Assembly (NCBI GenBank): GCA_024277055.1
Contig: JAJRVZ010000024.1
Span: 1-33,806 of the forward strand
Length of the DNA: 33,806 nucleotides
Reading direction: 5' to 3'
DNA from: Calditrichota bacterium
Lineage (GTDB): Bacteria > Calditrichota > Calditrichia > JAJRVZ01
Part shown: positions 9,414 to 17,330 of the stretch, in pieces
How the letters are laid out: each line of letters begins with the position of its first letter
Numbering within the stretch: position 1 is the first letter of the stretch
Translations under genes and position numbers: made by a program
Notes under the pieces: model-generated
What the model was told of the DNA's origin: nothing
What the model saw: only the letters and a program-made list of their open reading frames with translations
Databases searched by the model: none

Positions 9414-9432
9414 GTCATTAAATTTTAATGAC
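9414..9432. promoter_or_regulatory. Perfect palindrome upstream of the sensor-kinase gene
   Basis: GTCATTAAATTTTAATGAC has two 9-base arms around a central T and ends 27 bases before the first ATG of the sensor gene. A related half-site, GTCATTCAAT, lies about 40 bases upstream. The position suits an operator, possibly autoregulatory. The binding protein is unknown. Confidence 0.45.
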
Positions 9433-9459
9433 ATTTGCTTTAGAATATTCAATCCCGAT

Positions 9460-12400
9460 ATGCTATCCATGAAAAATGCATTTATTAGTCTGATCTCATT
9501 GTTATTTCTGGGATTTTTATTTCCTGTTTCGGGTAATACGATTATGCAATTAAGGGAGTTTCCTGAACTTAAAACATTAGATGTTCAAAATATAGCGGTG
9601 CTCGATTCCCATTCCGCCCTGCTATTTACTCAAAATAAAATTTTTACCTGGGATGGAAAAGGATGTAAAATATACCTGCAAAATATACCATTTGATAACT
9701 ATAAAATTCAATTTGTGCGGTGCTTTTCTAAAAGAAATATTTGGGTTTTTTACCGTAAATCGGAATTTCACTTTCATACCGAATGCTATCATTTTGATGG
9801 AAATGACTGGCAGAAGATTTTTCTCAGTCAACCTTTCGTATTGTCTTCTATTAGTTTTATCGATTCCATGCGATTTTATGCCGCGGGCGACTGGGGTAGT
9901 TTAATATTTTTTGATGGTGAGAAATCCTGTAATATGCCGGTGGAAGGCAATATGAGCATGAGTGTTTTAAGAACATTTTCACAGGATATATTTTTGGGAC
10001 TTGCAACAAGCAGAAGTGGATCAAATACGGATTATATTCTCAGGGAATATTTGAATGGCCGCTGGCGGAATTTAAAAACGTATCGTCGAAAACCGATGTT
10101 GATTAATTTAAAAACTTTTAAAAAGAATTTTGTTTTAAATTTGATTCCCGAAGAAAATGAAATTAAGAAAATTAATGATATTGTAATTGATACACTTATT
10201 TCTGAATCCTTATTAAAAAATGATTTGTCTCAGGCTTCAGACAGTGTCACTTATATCTGGGTAAATGACACGATCTGGAAATATAATGCCCGTAAGTGGT
10301 CCGTTTTTTTTGCCATCCCGGAGAAAGTGACGGTTTTTCCACTGTCTGATAAATCCTGGTTGTTGTTAAACGAAAAACACCAATTCTATTATCTCGGAAC
10401 ACGAAATATCGGCGAGCCGGTCAGGATTCATTCGTCGTTATTTGAGGAGTATTATTTAACAACGAATGAACCCAGCGGCCATTTAAGTGTGGCAGCCTAT
10501 GAAAACCGTAGTGGCGAAACTGAACTCTATTTTACTGCCGCGAACCGCAGCAATGATTTTATCAATATATTTGCAAATGCAGATTGGCGAAAATTCGTTG
10601 ATGTTATGGGCCAGCGAGGGTTGTACGGAGCCGACGAGACAACTGCAGGACCGGTTCAGTGGGATGGCGGCATGTTTTTCGCGGATCTGGATAATGACGG
10701 TGATTTAGACGCGGTATTGGCCGTGTTACGGGGCAATTCACAATTATTTGAAAATACAGGAAATGACAGGTTCAAAAATGTCACGGCAGCCTGTAATTTC
10801 ACTCTAAAAGGACGAATCACCAAGATTGCCTTCTGCGATCTGAACAAGGATGGTTTTCTGGATTTTTTTGCAGGAGATGAAGAGGGTCCACTGAAATTCT
10901 TTTTGAATGACGGCTTTTGGTCCTTCATCGATCGAACCGATAAGCTTGGGCTCCCGGATTCACTGACCGGTTGTTTGCCTGCGCTTGCGGACATCGATAA
11001 TGATAATGATACGGATTTACTTATGTATAGTGTTTTCCATCCCGTGTATTGTTTAAAAAATACAGGTATTGAAGCCGGCAAAGATTTGCCGGTTTTCAGG
11101 GACGACTCTCAGTCCTCACCGGAATTGACTATACCATACGATTATTATACGCAGTCGATTTCTTTTGTGGATTTCGATATTGATGGCGACCTCGATGTTT
11201 TTCTTGCAAATCGTGTTTCGCCATGTAAACTATTCGAGAATAATGGTATTGGTGAGTTTTCAGATGTGAGCGTTGAAAAAGGATTCAATCAGCGATTGTT
11301 TGCCTACGGAGCCGTTTGGGGTGATATCAATCAGGATGGCTACCCGGATATGTTTTTAACTACCTTTGGTAAGAATTATTTTTTCCGGAATCGGGGAGGG
11401 GCTTTTTTTGAAATAGATTCACTGTCTGTAGCCAACAAAAATGATACCTACTCCACGGGCAGCCTGTTGATTGATATTGATAAGGACGGGGATCTGGATA
11501 TTGTGGTTGCCAATAACAAAATAGGAATTAGTGAAATACTCAAAAACAAATCGAATCGGGACAATTACCTGAAATTTTCAGTTGAAGGGAAGAAAAGCAA
11601 CCGAATTGGCATCGGATCGAAAATATGGGTTTACGAAAACGGATTTGTCGGAAACATCCATCATTTGAGGGGATTTCAGGAGATAACAACAAACACGGGA
11701 TATGTCAGTTCTACACTGCCGACAGCCTATTTCGGATTAACTGCCGATTCCAGGTATGATGCAGTCATTCAATTTCCATCCGGTGAAATTCAAACGAAAA
11801 CAGGGCTTTCGGTGGGTAATAAGTATGATTTTCGTGAATCCTTCACATTTTCCATATTTTTAAAACAACTGGAGCACGGCGTGAAAAGTTTGTGGTTCAT
11901 TCGGTCATACCGTTATCTTCTCATTAATCTGTCGCTGATTACGGCATTAATGCTTGTATTTAACCTTTATATATTTTATAAACATTACTGGCCCTGGCTC
12001 TATCTACTATTTTTTAACGGATCGCTGCTTATTACAGGTATGTTTTTACTTCATATTTTGAGTAACCCATCGGTATGGTATTTACGGTTTCTGCCTGTTT
12101 ATGGAATTCTATCGACCGGAATTTTGAATTATTATTTAATACAACATTATTTTCAATTACGATTCAAAACGGAAGAACAATTCGAAGTTTATGATTTACT
12201 TCGACAATTCAATCATTCACAACGCGGCATGCGACAAATCGACCATCTTCTGTTTTGTACAAATAACATTGCCAAGACAGTTGATAATGGTGTTTTGACG
12301 CAGGAAGTTAAGAAATTCGAATCACAGACACTCCCGGAGTTGATTAAAATTGAAAAACTGTTAAAACGCTGGTATTGGGGAGATTTTCGCAAATTGCAGT

Positions 12401-12987
12401 TGAAGTTCCACGCAAAGAACTTAAAACTGTATTCAGGGAAAATTCTCGCTGATAAAAATGGTATAGCCAAAAATGGTTCTGCCATCAGAAATATGCTAAT
12501 CAACTTAAAAGAAAGTCTGAACAAAGCACGACAAATCGTTAACCGTTCTTTTTCTGTTGATTTATTCTCCGTTTTATCCGAATCCTTATCCGGTTTTCCG
12601 CAATTTACCGACTATGCGGTTTTAAAACCGGCTCAACTAGATTCATTAGCCGTTTGTATTCGAAAAGATAACCTTGCACATGCACTTGGAAATATATTTA
12701 AAAACAGCCTTGACGCAATGAATTCCGCTCCGGAAAAGAAATTACAAATAAAGGTATTAAATCCGGTCGATGGTTTTGTTAAATTGATTATCAGAGATTT
12801 TGGCCCCGGGAGAAATAAAGAATTAACAGACATAATTTTTAAAGAGCAGTTTTCGACAAAAAATTCAACCGGTCTCGGGTTGTATCACGCTAAAAAACTT
12901 TTAAATGAATTTGACGCTGATATTAACCTGTGTAAGAACCAACCTGCGATTGGTGCGGAGCTTTGTCTCAGATTAAAGGTATTTTAA
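9460..12987 (+). CDS. Membrane sensor kinase with FG-GAP/VCBS and ASPIC-UnbV ectodomain
   Basis: A 1175-residue membrane signalling protein. An N-terminal signal segment (start at 9460 or the ATG at 9469) leads into an extracytoplasmic region. From about residue 405 this has six FG-GAP/VCBS calcium-loop motifs of DxDxDG type, including 'DLDNDGDLD', 'DLNKDGFLD', 'DFDIDGDLD' and 'DIDKDGDLD', then an ASPIC/UnbV domain (about 705-795). Three hydrophobic helices follow at about 819-843, 844-867 and 875-898. The C-terminal part has a helical segment containing His919 in 'LLRQFNHSQRG' and then a HATPase_c domain: N box 'NIFKNSLDAM' (from 1078), G1 'RDFGPG' (1112-1117) and G2 'STGLGLYHAKK'. The usual H-E-x-x-N-P box is absent, so the phosphoacceptor is uncertain. 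It is one base from a sigma54-type response regulator, the obvious partner. Ligand unknown. Confidence 0.85.
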   Translation: MLSMKNAFISLISLLFLGFLFPVSGNTIMQLREFPELKTLDVQNIAVLDSHSALLFTQNKIFTWDGKGCKIYLQNIPFDNYKIQFVRCFSKRNIWVFYRKSEFHFHTECYHFDGNDWQKIFLSQPFVLSSISFIDSMRFYAAGDWGSLIFFDGEKSCNMPVEGNMSMSVLRTFSQDIFLGLATSRSGSNTDYILREYLNGRWRNLKTYRRKPMLINLKTFKKNFVLNLIPEENEIKKINDIVIDTLISESLLKNDLSQASDSVTYIWVNDTIWKYNARKWSVFFAIPEKVTVFPLSDKSWLLLNEKHQFYYLGTRNIGEPVRIHSSLFEEYYLTTNEPSGHLSVAAYENRSGETELYFTAANRSNDFINIFANADWRKFVDVMGQRGLYGADETTAGPVQWDGGMFFADLDNDGDLDAVLAVLRGNSQLFENTGNDRFKNVTAACNFTLKGRITKIAFCDLNKDGFLDFFAGDEEGPLKFFLNDGFWSFIDRTDKLGLPDSLTGCLPALADIDNDNDTDLLMYSVFHPVYCLKNTGIEAGKDLPVFRDDSQSSPELTIPYDYYTQSISFVDFDIDGDLDVFLANRVSPCKLFENNGIGEFSDVSVEKGFNQRLFAYGAVWGDINQDGYPDMFLTTFGKNYFFRNRGGAFFEIDSLSVANKNDTYSTGSLLIDIDKDGDLDIVVANNKIGISEILKNKSNRDNYLKFSVEGKKSNRIGIGSKIWVYENGFVGNIHHLRGFQEITTNTGYVSSTLPTAYFGLTADSRYDAVIQFPSGEIQTKTGLSVGNKYDFRESFTFSIFLKQLEHGVKSLWFIRSYRYLLINLSLITALMLVFNLYIFYKHYWPWLYLLFFNGSLLITGMFLLHILSNPSVWYLRFLPVYGILSTGILNYYLIQHYFQLRFKTEEQFEVYDLLRQFNHSQRGMRQIDHLLFCTNNIAKTVDNGVLTQEVKKFESQTLPELIKIEKLLKRWYWGDFRKLQLKFHAKNLKLYSGKILADKNGIAKNGSAIRNMLINLKESLNKARQIVNRSFSVDLFSVLSESLSGFPQFTDYAVLKPAQLDSLAVCIRKDNLAHALGNIFKNSLDAMNSAPEKKLQIKVLNPVDGFVKLIIRDFGPGRNKELTDIIFKEQFSTKNSTGLGLYHAKKLLNEFDADINLCKNQPAIGAELCLRLKVF

Positions 12988-12988
12988 A

Positions 12989-14314
12989 ATGAATGCATCC
13001 CGAATTCTGATGATTGATGACGATCCGTTCTTTCTACGGGAATACCAGAAAATCCTGTCCAATGATTATGAGGTTTATACGGCGCAAACTGTTGCCGCCG
13101 GCAAGCAATTACTGCGAAAATACAAACCTGAGGTTTTGCTGCTGGACATTTCACTGAACCGGGAGCGGGAGGGACTCGAAGTTTTACCGGCTATTAAAAA
13201 CGAATACCCTGCCTTAGCCATTGTCATGGTAACCAACCGGGACTCCTATACCATTTCAACAGCGGCATTGGATCAGGGCGCAGATTACTATTTTGTCAAG
13301 TCTGAAAGTCTGGACCGATTAAAACTAATTCTTTTGGATATATTTTCCCGAAAGGCGTCGGAATCGAATGACATTACAGAAAATAATATAATTGCCGAAT
13401 CCGGGGCTATGAAAAATATATTACTTCAGTTAAAAAAGATAAGTTATACCGATTTACCCATATTGTTGACCGGTGAGACGGGGGTTGGCAAGGAAGTTTT
13501 AGCTCGCTATATTCACGAGCAAAGTATGCGGAAAGATTGCGTCTTTCAGGCGGTAAATTGTGGCGCAATTCCGGAAACACTTTTGGAAAGTGAGCTTTTC
13601 GGTCATGTAAAGGGAGCGTTTACAGGTGCCGCTCAATCTTCCCGCGGCAAGATTGAATCGGCCGATAAAGGAACACTGTTTCTCGATGAGATTCAGGATC
13701 TGTCTCCCAGAGGTCAGGTGGCATTGTTACGGGTATTGGAACAGAAAAATCTGGAACGGCTGGGAAGTTCAAAAATGCTCGAAGTTGATGTCAGAATTAT
13801 TGCCGCCACGCAAACCGCACCGGAAAAACTAATTAAAAACGGTTCTTTTCGTGAAGATTTGTATTTTAGACTGAACGTGTTTCATATCCAAATTCCGCCG
13901 CTGCGCGAACGGGAGGACGATATTATGCCGCTGGCCAATTATTTTCTCAAGCAGGCGATTGATGAAAACAATCTGCATCACAAGCAATTTACGCAAAGTG
14001 CGCAGATGCTGCTGAAAACCTATGACTGGCCCGGCAATGTCCGTGAATTGAAACATGTAGTGACACGGGCTGCTGTAATGGCCCCGCGCCGGGAAATAAG
14101 GCAGTCAGATTTTTTATTGCCCATATTTGATGAATCGCAAAATAACATGTCCTATGATTCTGCCCGGCAGCAGGTGATTGAAAATTTTCAGAGAACATTT
14201 ATTAAATCTGCATTAAAACGCAATAACGGGAATATTTCAGCTACAGCGAAAGAAATTGATCTCTCGCGACAAAGCCTGCAAAAAATAATCAAAGGACTGG
14301 GGTTGCGTTCGTAA
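12989..14314 (+). CDS. Sigma54-dependent (NtrC-family) response regulator
   Basis: A 441-residue transcription activator. The receiver domain (1-120) has the acidic pocket Asp10-Asp12, phosphoacceptor Asp53 in 'LLLDISL', Thr82 and Lys104. The AAA+ domain (about 134-365) has Walker A 'GETGVGKE' (162-169), the sigma54-contact loop GAFTGA (209-214), Walker B 'GTLFLDE' (Asp233, Glu234) and arginine-finger region 'FREDLYFRLNVF'. The C-terminus is a Fis-type HTH, 'NNGNISATAKEIDLSRQSL'. All residues needed for phosphorylation and open-complex remodelling are present, so it should be active. It starts one base after the kinase stop codon, implying translational coupling, and lies immediately upstream of a matching sigma54 promoter at 14501-14517, its likely target. 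Confidence 0.96.
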   Translation: MNASRILMIDDDPFFLREYQKILSNDYEVYTAQTVAAGKQLLRKYKPEVLLLDISLNREREGLEVLPAIKNEYPALAIVMVTNRDSYTISTAALDQGADYYFVKSESLDRLKLILLDIFSRKASESNDITENNIIAESGAMKNILLQLKKISYTDLPILLTGETGVGKEVLARYIHEQSMRKDCVFQAVNCGAIPETLLESELFGHVKGAFTGAAQSSRGKIESADKGTLFLDEIQDLSPRGQVALLRVLEQKNLERLGSSKMLEVDVRIIAATQTAPEKLIKNGSFREDLYFRLNVFHIQIPPLREREDDIMPLANYFLKQAIDENNLHHKQFTQSAQMLLKTYDWPGNVRELKHVVTRAAVMAPRREIRQSDFLLPIFDESQNNMSYDSARQQVIENFQRTFIKSALKRNNGNISATAKEIDLSRQSLQKIIKGLGLRS

Positions 14315-14326
14315 TCCCGATTCCTG

Positions 14327-14344
14327 TGTAAATCGAAGTTTACA
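14327..14344. promoter_or_regulatory. Candidate enhancer dyad 1 for the response regulator
   Basis: TGTAAATCGAAGTTTACA is a perfect 6-base inverted repeat with a 6-base spacer. It is centred about 190 bases upstream of the predicted sigma54 start site, within the usual range for NtrC-family upstream activating sites. Confidence 0.4.
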
Positions 14345-14411
14345 TTTTTCCCAAGCTGATAAATATCAATTTATTATCTGCATTTTTAGCCGCGCTCTGA
14401 TTCATATCATA

Positions 14412-14425
14412 GTGAACATGTAAAC
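14412..14425. promoter_or_regulatory. Candidate enhancer dyad 2 for the response regulator
   Basis: GTGAACATGTAAAC is an imperfect palindrome (GT..ACATGT..AC) sharing the TGTAAA half-site with the dyad at 14327-14344. It is centred about 110 bases upstream of the predicted start of transcription. Confidence 0.35.
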
Positions 14426-14500
14426 CCTGCTTTCCACATCCGCTTTTATCCAGACAATCCCCTAAATCATATTTAACATAAAAACAATGTGTTATGGTAG

Positions 14501-14517
14501 TTGGCATTTTCTTTGCC
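14501..14517 (+). promoter_or_regulatory. Sigma54 (-24/-12) promoter
   Basis: TTGGCATTTTCTTTGCC matches the sigma54 consensus TGGCAC-N5-TTGCW, with exactly ten bases between the invariant GG and GC. Transcription should start near 14528, leaving a leader of about 29 bases before the small membrane-protein gene. It lies about 190 bases after a gene encoding an NtrC-type activator, which supports it strongly. Confidence 0.8.
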
Positions 14518-14556
14518 TTAATACGATTGATATTATTCAGATCAAATCAAGATATT

Positions 14557-14718
14557 ATGGATTACATAAAATTTATCGTGAGGATCAACAATGTAGTGGG
14601 GTATATCCTGATCGCAACGATCGTTCTCAGCCCCATCGGGTTCATCCAGGTGCTGTTGGGGTATTTGGTGCTATTACAAATTGAAAAAAATAAAAACTGT
14701 TTTATTGATTTTATATAA
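14557..14718 (+). CDS. 53-residue hydrophobic membrane peptide, unknown function
   Basis: A short frame whose product is mostly hydrophobic from residue 13 to 41 ('VVGYILIATIVLSPIGFI' then 'VLLGYLVLLQ'), with a charged N-terminus (MDYIKFIVRIN) and tail (EKNKN). It could form one long or two short membrane helices. The ATG at 14557 is preferred because an earlier in-frame ATG at 14494 lies upstream of the predicted sigma54 transcription start. No Shine-Dalgarno is evident, which lowers confidence. It is the first gene after the sigma54 promoter and is followed 52 bases later by the CsgG-like lipoprotein. I recognise no family. It could be a secretion accessory or a leader peptide. Confidence 0.5.
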   Translation: MDYIKFIVRINNVVGYILIATIVLSPIGFIQVLLGYLVLLQIEKNKNCFIDFI

Positions 14719-14770
14719 TATGCAAATATTGTAAAAACAATTAAATAGCAAAATAATTAAGGAGCCAGCA

Positions 14771-15757
14771 ATGAAAAAATTTTTGAGAACAAAATATTTA
14801 TCTTCCCTAATTACACTCTTATTATTCTTATATGCCTGTGGAACAACGAAATTAATGGTACCAGTAACACGACCGGCAGAAATAAATCTTAATAAATTTA
14901 AAACTATCGCGATTGGTGAAATCAGAGGTAAAGGAGGAGAAGACCTTGCAGAAGATTTAACGGCAAAAATTTTCCGGTCAGGCCGTTTTGAAGTGTTGGA
15001 TAGGCAACATTTAAATAAACTTTTATCGGAACACAATCTGTCGTTTAGCGGACTTGTGAATCCGGAAACTTCCGCAGAATTGGGTCAATTGCTGGGAACT
15101 TCCGCTCTTATTTTTGGAAGGGTATCAAAATATGAATATACAGAAGATATCACAAAAGAAAATTGGGAGTCAAAAGATAAAAAGGGTAGAGTTTCCCGAC
15201 ATACTACATACACGCGCATTGGAAGAATTGAAATGGATGCAAGTTTACAAATAACTGATTTAACAACGGGTAAAATTGTTGCGATTAAAAATATTCAAAA
15301 ATCAAATGGCGAAAAGAAGTCGGCTGACGACCAATATCCACCTGCAATTGATAAGAACAAGTGGTTGCGCTGGGGCTATCAGGCGGTAGCAAACGAATTT
15401 ATGAAAATGATAGCACCCTATAAAGAAATGGTATCTGTAAACTTGTTGAAGGATGGAGATATGCCTGAACTCGAGAAAGGAATTAATTTTGCAAAAATTG
15501 GACAATGGGATAAAGCAATTGATTATTTTGAAAAGGCGATAAAAAATTATAAAACGAATCTGGAAGTAGAAATTCACAAGGCCTATTTTAATTTAGGTGT
15601 AGCATGTGAATATAACTATCAATTTGATAAAGCCGAAGAGGCTTTGAACAAGGCATATGAATTAAAAGCCGATGAAGATTATGCCAGGGAACTGAGTAAT
15701 GTTAAGCGAATGCGTAAAAACCATGAAAAATTACAAAAACAGATGAAATCGATTTAG
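14771..15757 (+). CDS. CsgG-family lipoprotein with C-terminal TPR repeats
   Basis: A 328-residue predicted lipoprotein. It has a signal peptide ending in the lipobox 'LYAC', so Cys23 should be lipidated. Residues about 40-215 resemble the CsgG/LpoB-like fold: 'KFKTIAIGEIRGKGGEDLAEDLTAKI' in outline, then 'FEVLDRQHLNKLLSEHNL', 'LGQLLGTSALIFGRVSKYEY' and 'ASLQITDLTTGKIVAI'. Residues about 235-310 form two tetratricopeptide-like units ('GQWDKAIDYFEKAIKNY', 'FDKAEEALNKAYEL'). AAGGAG lies upstream of the ATG. CsgG itself is the outer-membrane pore for curli export; many relatives with TPRs have no known function. Its position between a sigma54 promoter and a giant surface protein suggests a role in export or assembly of that protein, by inference. 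No CsgA-like subunits or CsgE/F are visible. Confidence 0.85.
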   Translation: MKKFLRTKYLSSLITLLLFLYACGTTKLMVPVTRPAEINLNKFKTIAIGEIRGKGGEDLAEDLTAKIFRSGRFEVLDRQHLNKLLSEHNLSFSGLVNPETSAELGQLLGTSALIFGRVSKYEYTEDITKENWESKDKKGRVSRHTTYTRIGRIEMDASLQITDLTTGKIVAIKNIQKSNGEKKSADDQYPPAIDKNKWLRWGYQAVANEFMKMIAPYKEMVSVNLLKDGDMPELEKGINFAKIGQWDKAIDYFEKAIKNYKTNLEVEIHKAYFNLGVACEYNYQFDKAEEALNKAYELKADEDYARELSNVKRMRKNHEKLQKQMKSI

Positions 15758-15812
15758 CATCATCATTAAGCTAATTATTCAGTATGACAGATTTTACAGG
15801 ATGAGAAATATT

Positions 15813-17330
15813 ATGAAATTTGTTTATATGATTTTGTTATGCCAATTAATTTTAGTTAAAATTTTACCAGCACAATCATTTAATGAACAATGGGGTGCCC
15901 AGGGGTTGCGGGTGAGTAATGTATATGGAAAAAACCAACAGCAATCGGTTATTTGCAGCGATGGAAGTGGTGGTTGTTTTATAACCTGGCAGGATAATCG
16001 TAGTGGAAACTGGGATATCTGGTTGGCAAAAGTAAATAACAGTGGAGCAGTTGAATTTACAACTGCCATCTGTTCGGCCAGCGGGAAACAAAATTGGCCG
16101 AATATCGTTGATGACGGATTAGGCGGTGCCTATATTGCTTGGCGGGATTATCGCACCAGCGGAAGTGCAGATATTTACGCTCAACATATTGACTCGGAAG
16201 GCAATACTTCATGGACGCAGGATGGAATCGTAATTGTTAATGCGAGTGGAACACAATACCGCTTTGCCATGAAAGCAAATGAAAACGGTGAACTGTTAAT
16301 TGCATGGAGGGACAGCCGTTTAGATTCGGATTATGACATTTATGTACAGAAAATTGATTTGAACGGGACAGCGCAATGGACAGCCAACGGCGTCTCTGTT
16401 CATAGTAGTATGCTAATTGAAACCCGTCCTGATATTATATCAGATGAAGCAGGTGGAGCAATTGTTACTTTTCAAAGTAATCGATGGACTACCTCCGGGT
16501 TTGGATGGGGTATTTATGCTGCTCGAATTAAAAATAACGGTTCTATTGAATGGACTATGACCATAACCGATGATTATGGATACAATGAAGAATATCCTTA
16601 CACCGTACAAATTCCTGGTCAGGGTTTTGTAACCATTTGGTCAGAAAAAAATGCCGGTTCGCTGGACTATGATATCTTCGGCCAGAAAATTTCTTTTAAC
16701 GGGACCAAGTTATGGGGCAATGATCATTTGTTAATCAGGTCGACTAACTATCAACGGCCCTATTGGCTGAGTTATGATAAACTCGGATATTTGTATTTAA
16801 TCAGCCATGATAGTCAAAATGGCAGCAATCGGGATTTAACCGTCCAAAAAGTTGATACACTTGGTAATTATTTATGGAATCAAAACGGTGTTCAAGTTTG
16901 TTCCTATACAGGCAGCAGATACCCGGCTATGATAGTTCCCGATAACAAAGGTGGTATCATTGCTGTTTGGCGCGATTACCGTTTTAACAACAGTGGCGAT
17001 ATCTACTGTCAGAAAATAGATTCAAATGGTACACGTATCTGGGGTAGTGCCGGAACATACGTTTGTAATTATTCAGACCTTCAATCTTTCAGTTATGAAG
17101 ATAATTATATTCAATGGCCGTTCCTGACTACTGACAATAATGGAGGGGCTATTGCCGTCTGGCATGACAGGCGTTGGGCAAACAGTGGTTATGGGTATGG
17201 TGTTTATGTTCAAAGACTGAATGATAATCTCGCGGATGGACCAAATAGCGCTGTTGGCTGGAAAAATGATTTAAAAAGCGATCAACTTTCGAATAATTAT
17301 TGGTATAATTTCCTTAATCCGTATTTTTAA
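15813..17330 (+). CDS. Giant surface protein, N-terminal part (beta-propeller repeats), ends at in-frame TAA
   Basis: The first 505 residues of a longer protein split by a stop codon. The ATG at 15813 begins a signal peptide (MKFVYMILLCQLILVKILPAQ); an ATG at 15801 is also possible but has AGG directly abutting it. After cleavage come about eight repeats of 50-65 residues with the pattern GG-x-I-x-x-W-x-D-x-R....DIY-x-Q-x-ID-x-x-G-x-x-x-W, for example 'GGAYIAWRDYR' and 'GGIIAVWRDYR'. They probably form a seven- or eight-bladed propeller. Near the end a different domain begins ('NYWYNFLNPYF') and the frame hits TAA at 17328. The same frame then stays open for 4.2 kb with matching domain architecture. 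Translated alone, this piece would be secreted but would lack the T9SS tail and so probably would not be displayed. Confidence 0.85.
   Translation: MKFVYMILLCQLILVKILPAQSFNEQWGAQGLRVSNVYGKNQQQSVICSDGSGGCFITWQDNRSGNWDIWLAKVNNSGAVEFTTAICSASGKQNWPNIVDDGLGGAYIAWRDYRTSGSADIYAQHIDSEGNTSWTQDGIVIVNASGTQYRFAMKANENGELLIAWRDSRLDSDYDIYVQKIDLNGTAQWTANGVSVHSSMLIETRPDIISDEAGGAIVTFQSNRWTTSGFGWGIYAARIKNNGSIEWTMTITDDYGYNEEYPYTVQIPGQGFVTIWSEKNAGSLDYDIFGQKISFNGTKLWGNDHLLIRSTNYQRPYWLSYDKLGYLYLISHDSQNGSNRDLTVQKVDTLGNYLWNQNGVQVCSYTGSRYPAMIVPDNKGGIIAVWRDYRFNNSGDIYCQKIDSNGTRIWGSAGTYVCNYSDLQSFSYEDNYIQWPFLTTDNNGGAIAVWHDRRWANSGYGYGVYVQRLNDNLADGPNSAVGWKNDLKSDQLSNNYWYNFLNPYF
17328..17330 (+). other. In-frame TAA inside a conserved repeat motif
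   Basis: Reading straight through gives 'NPYF*WPGATHSSGIAGY'. Later repeats in the same protein have P-x-F-[S/T/L/I]-W at the equivalent place (PTFSW, PQFSW, PTFTW, PDFSW, PTFLW, PFFIW). The stop therefore sits exactly where Ser, Thr, Leu or Ile is expected; TCA to TAA or TTA to TAA is one base. No frameshift is involved. Confidence 0.85.
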
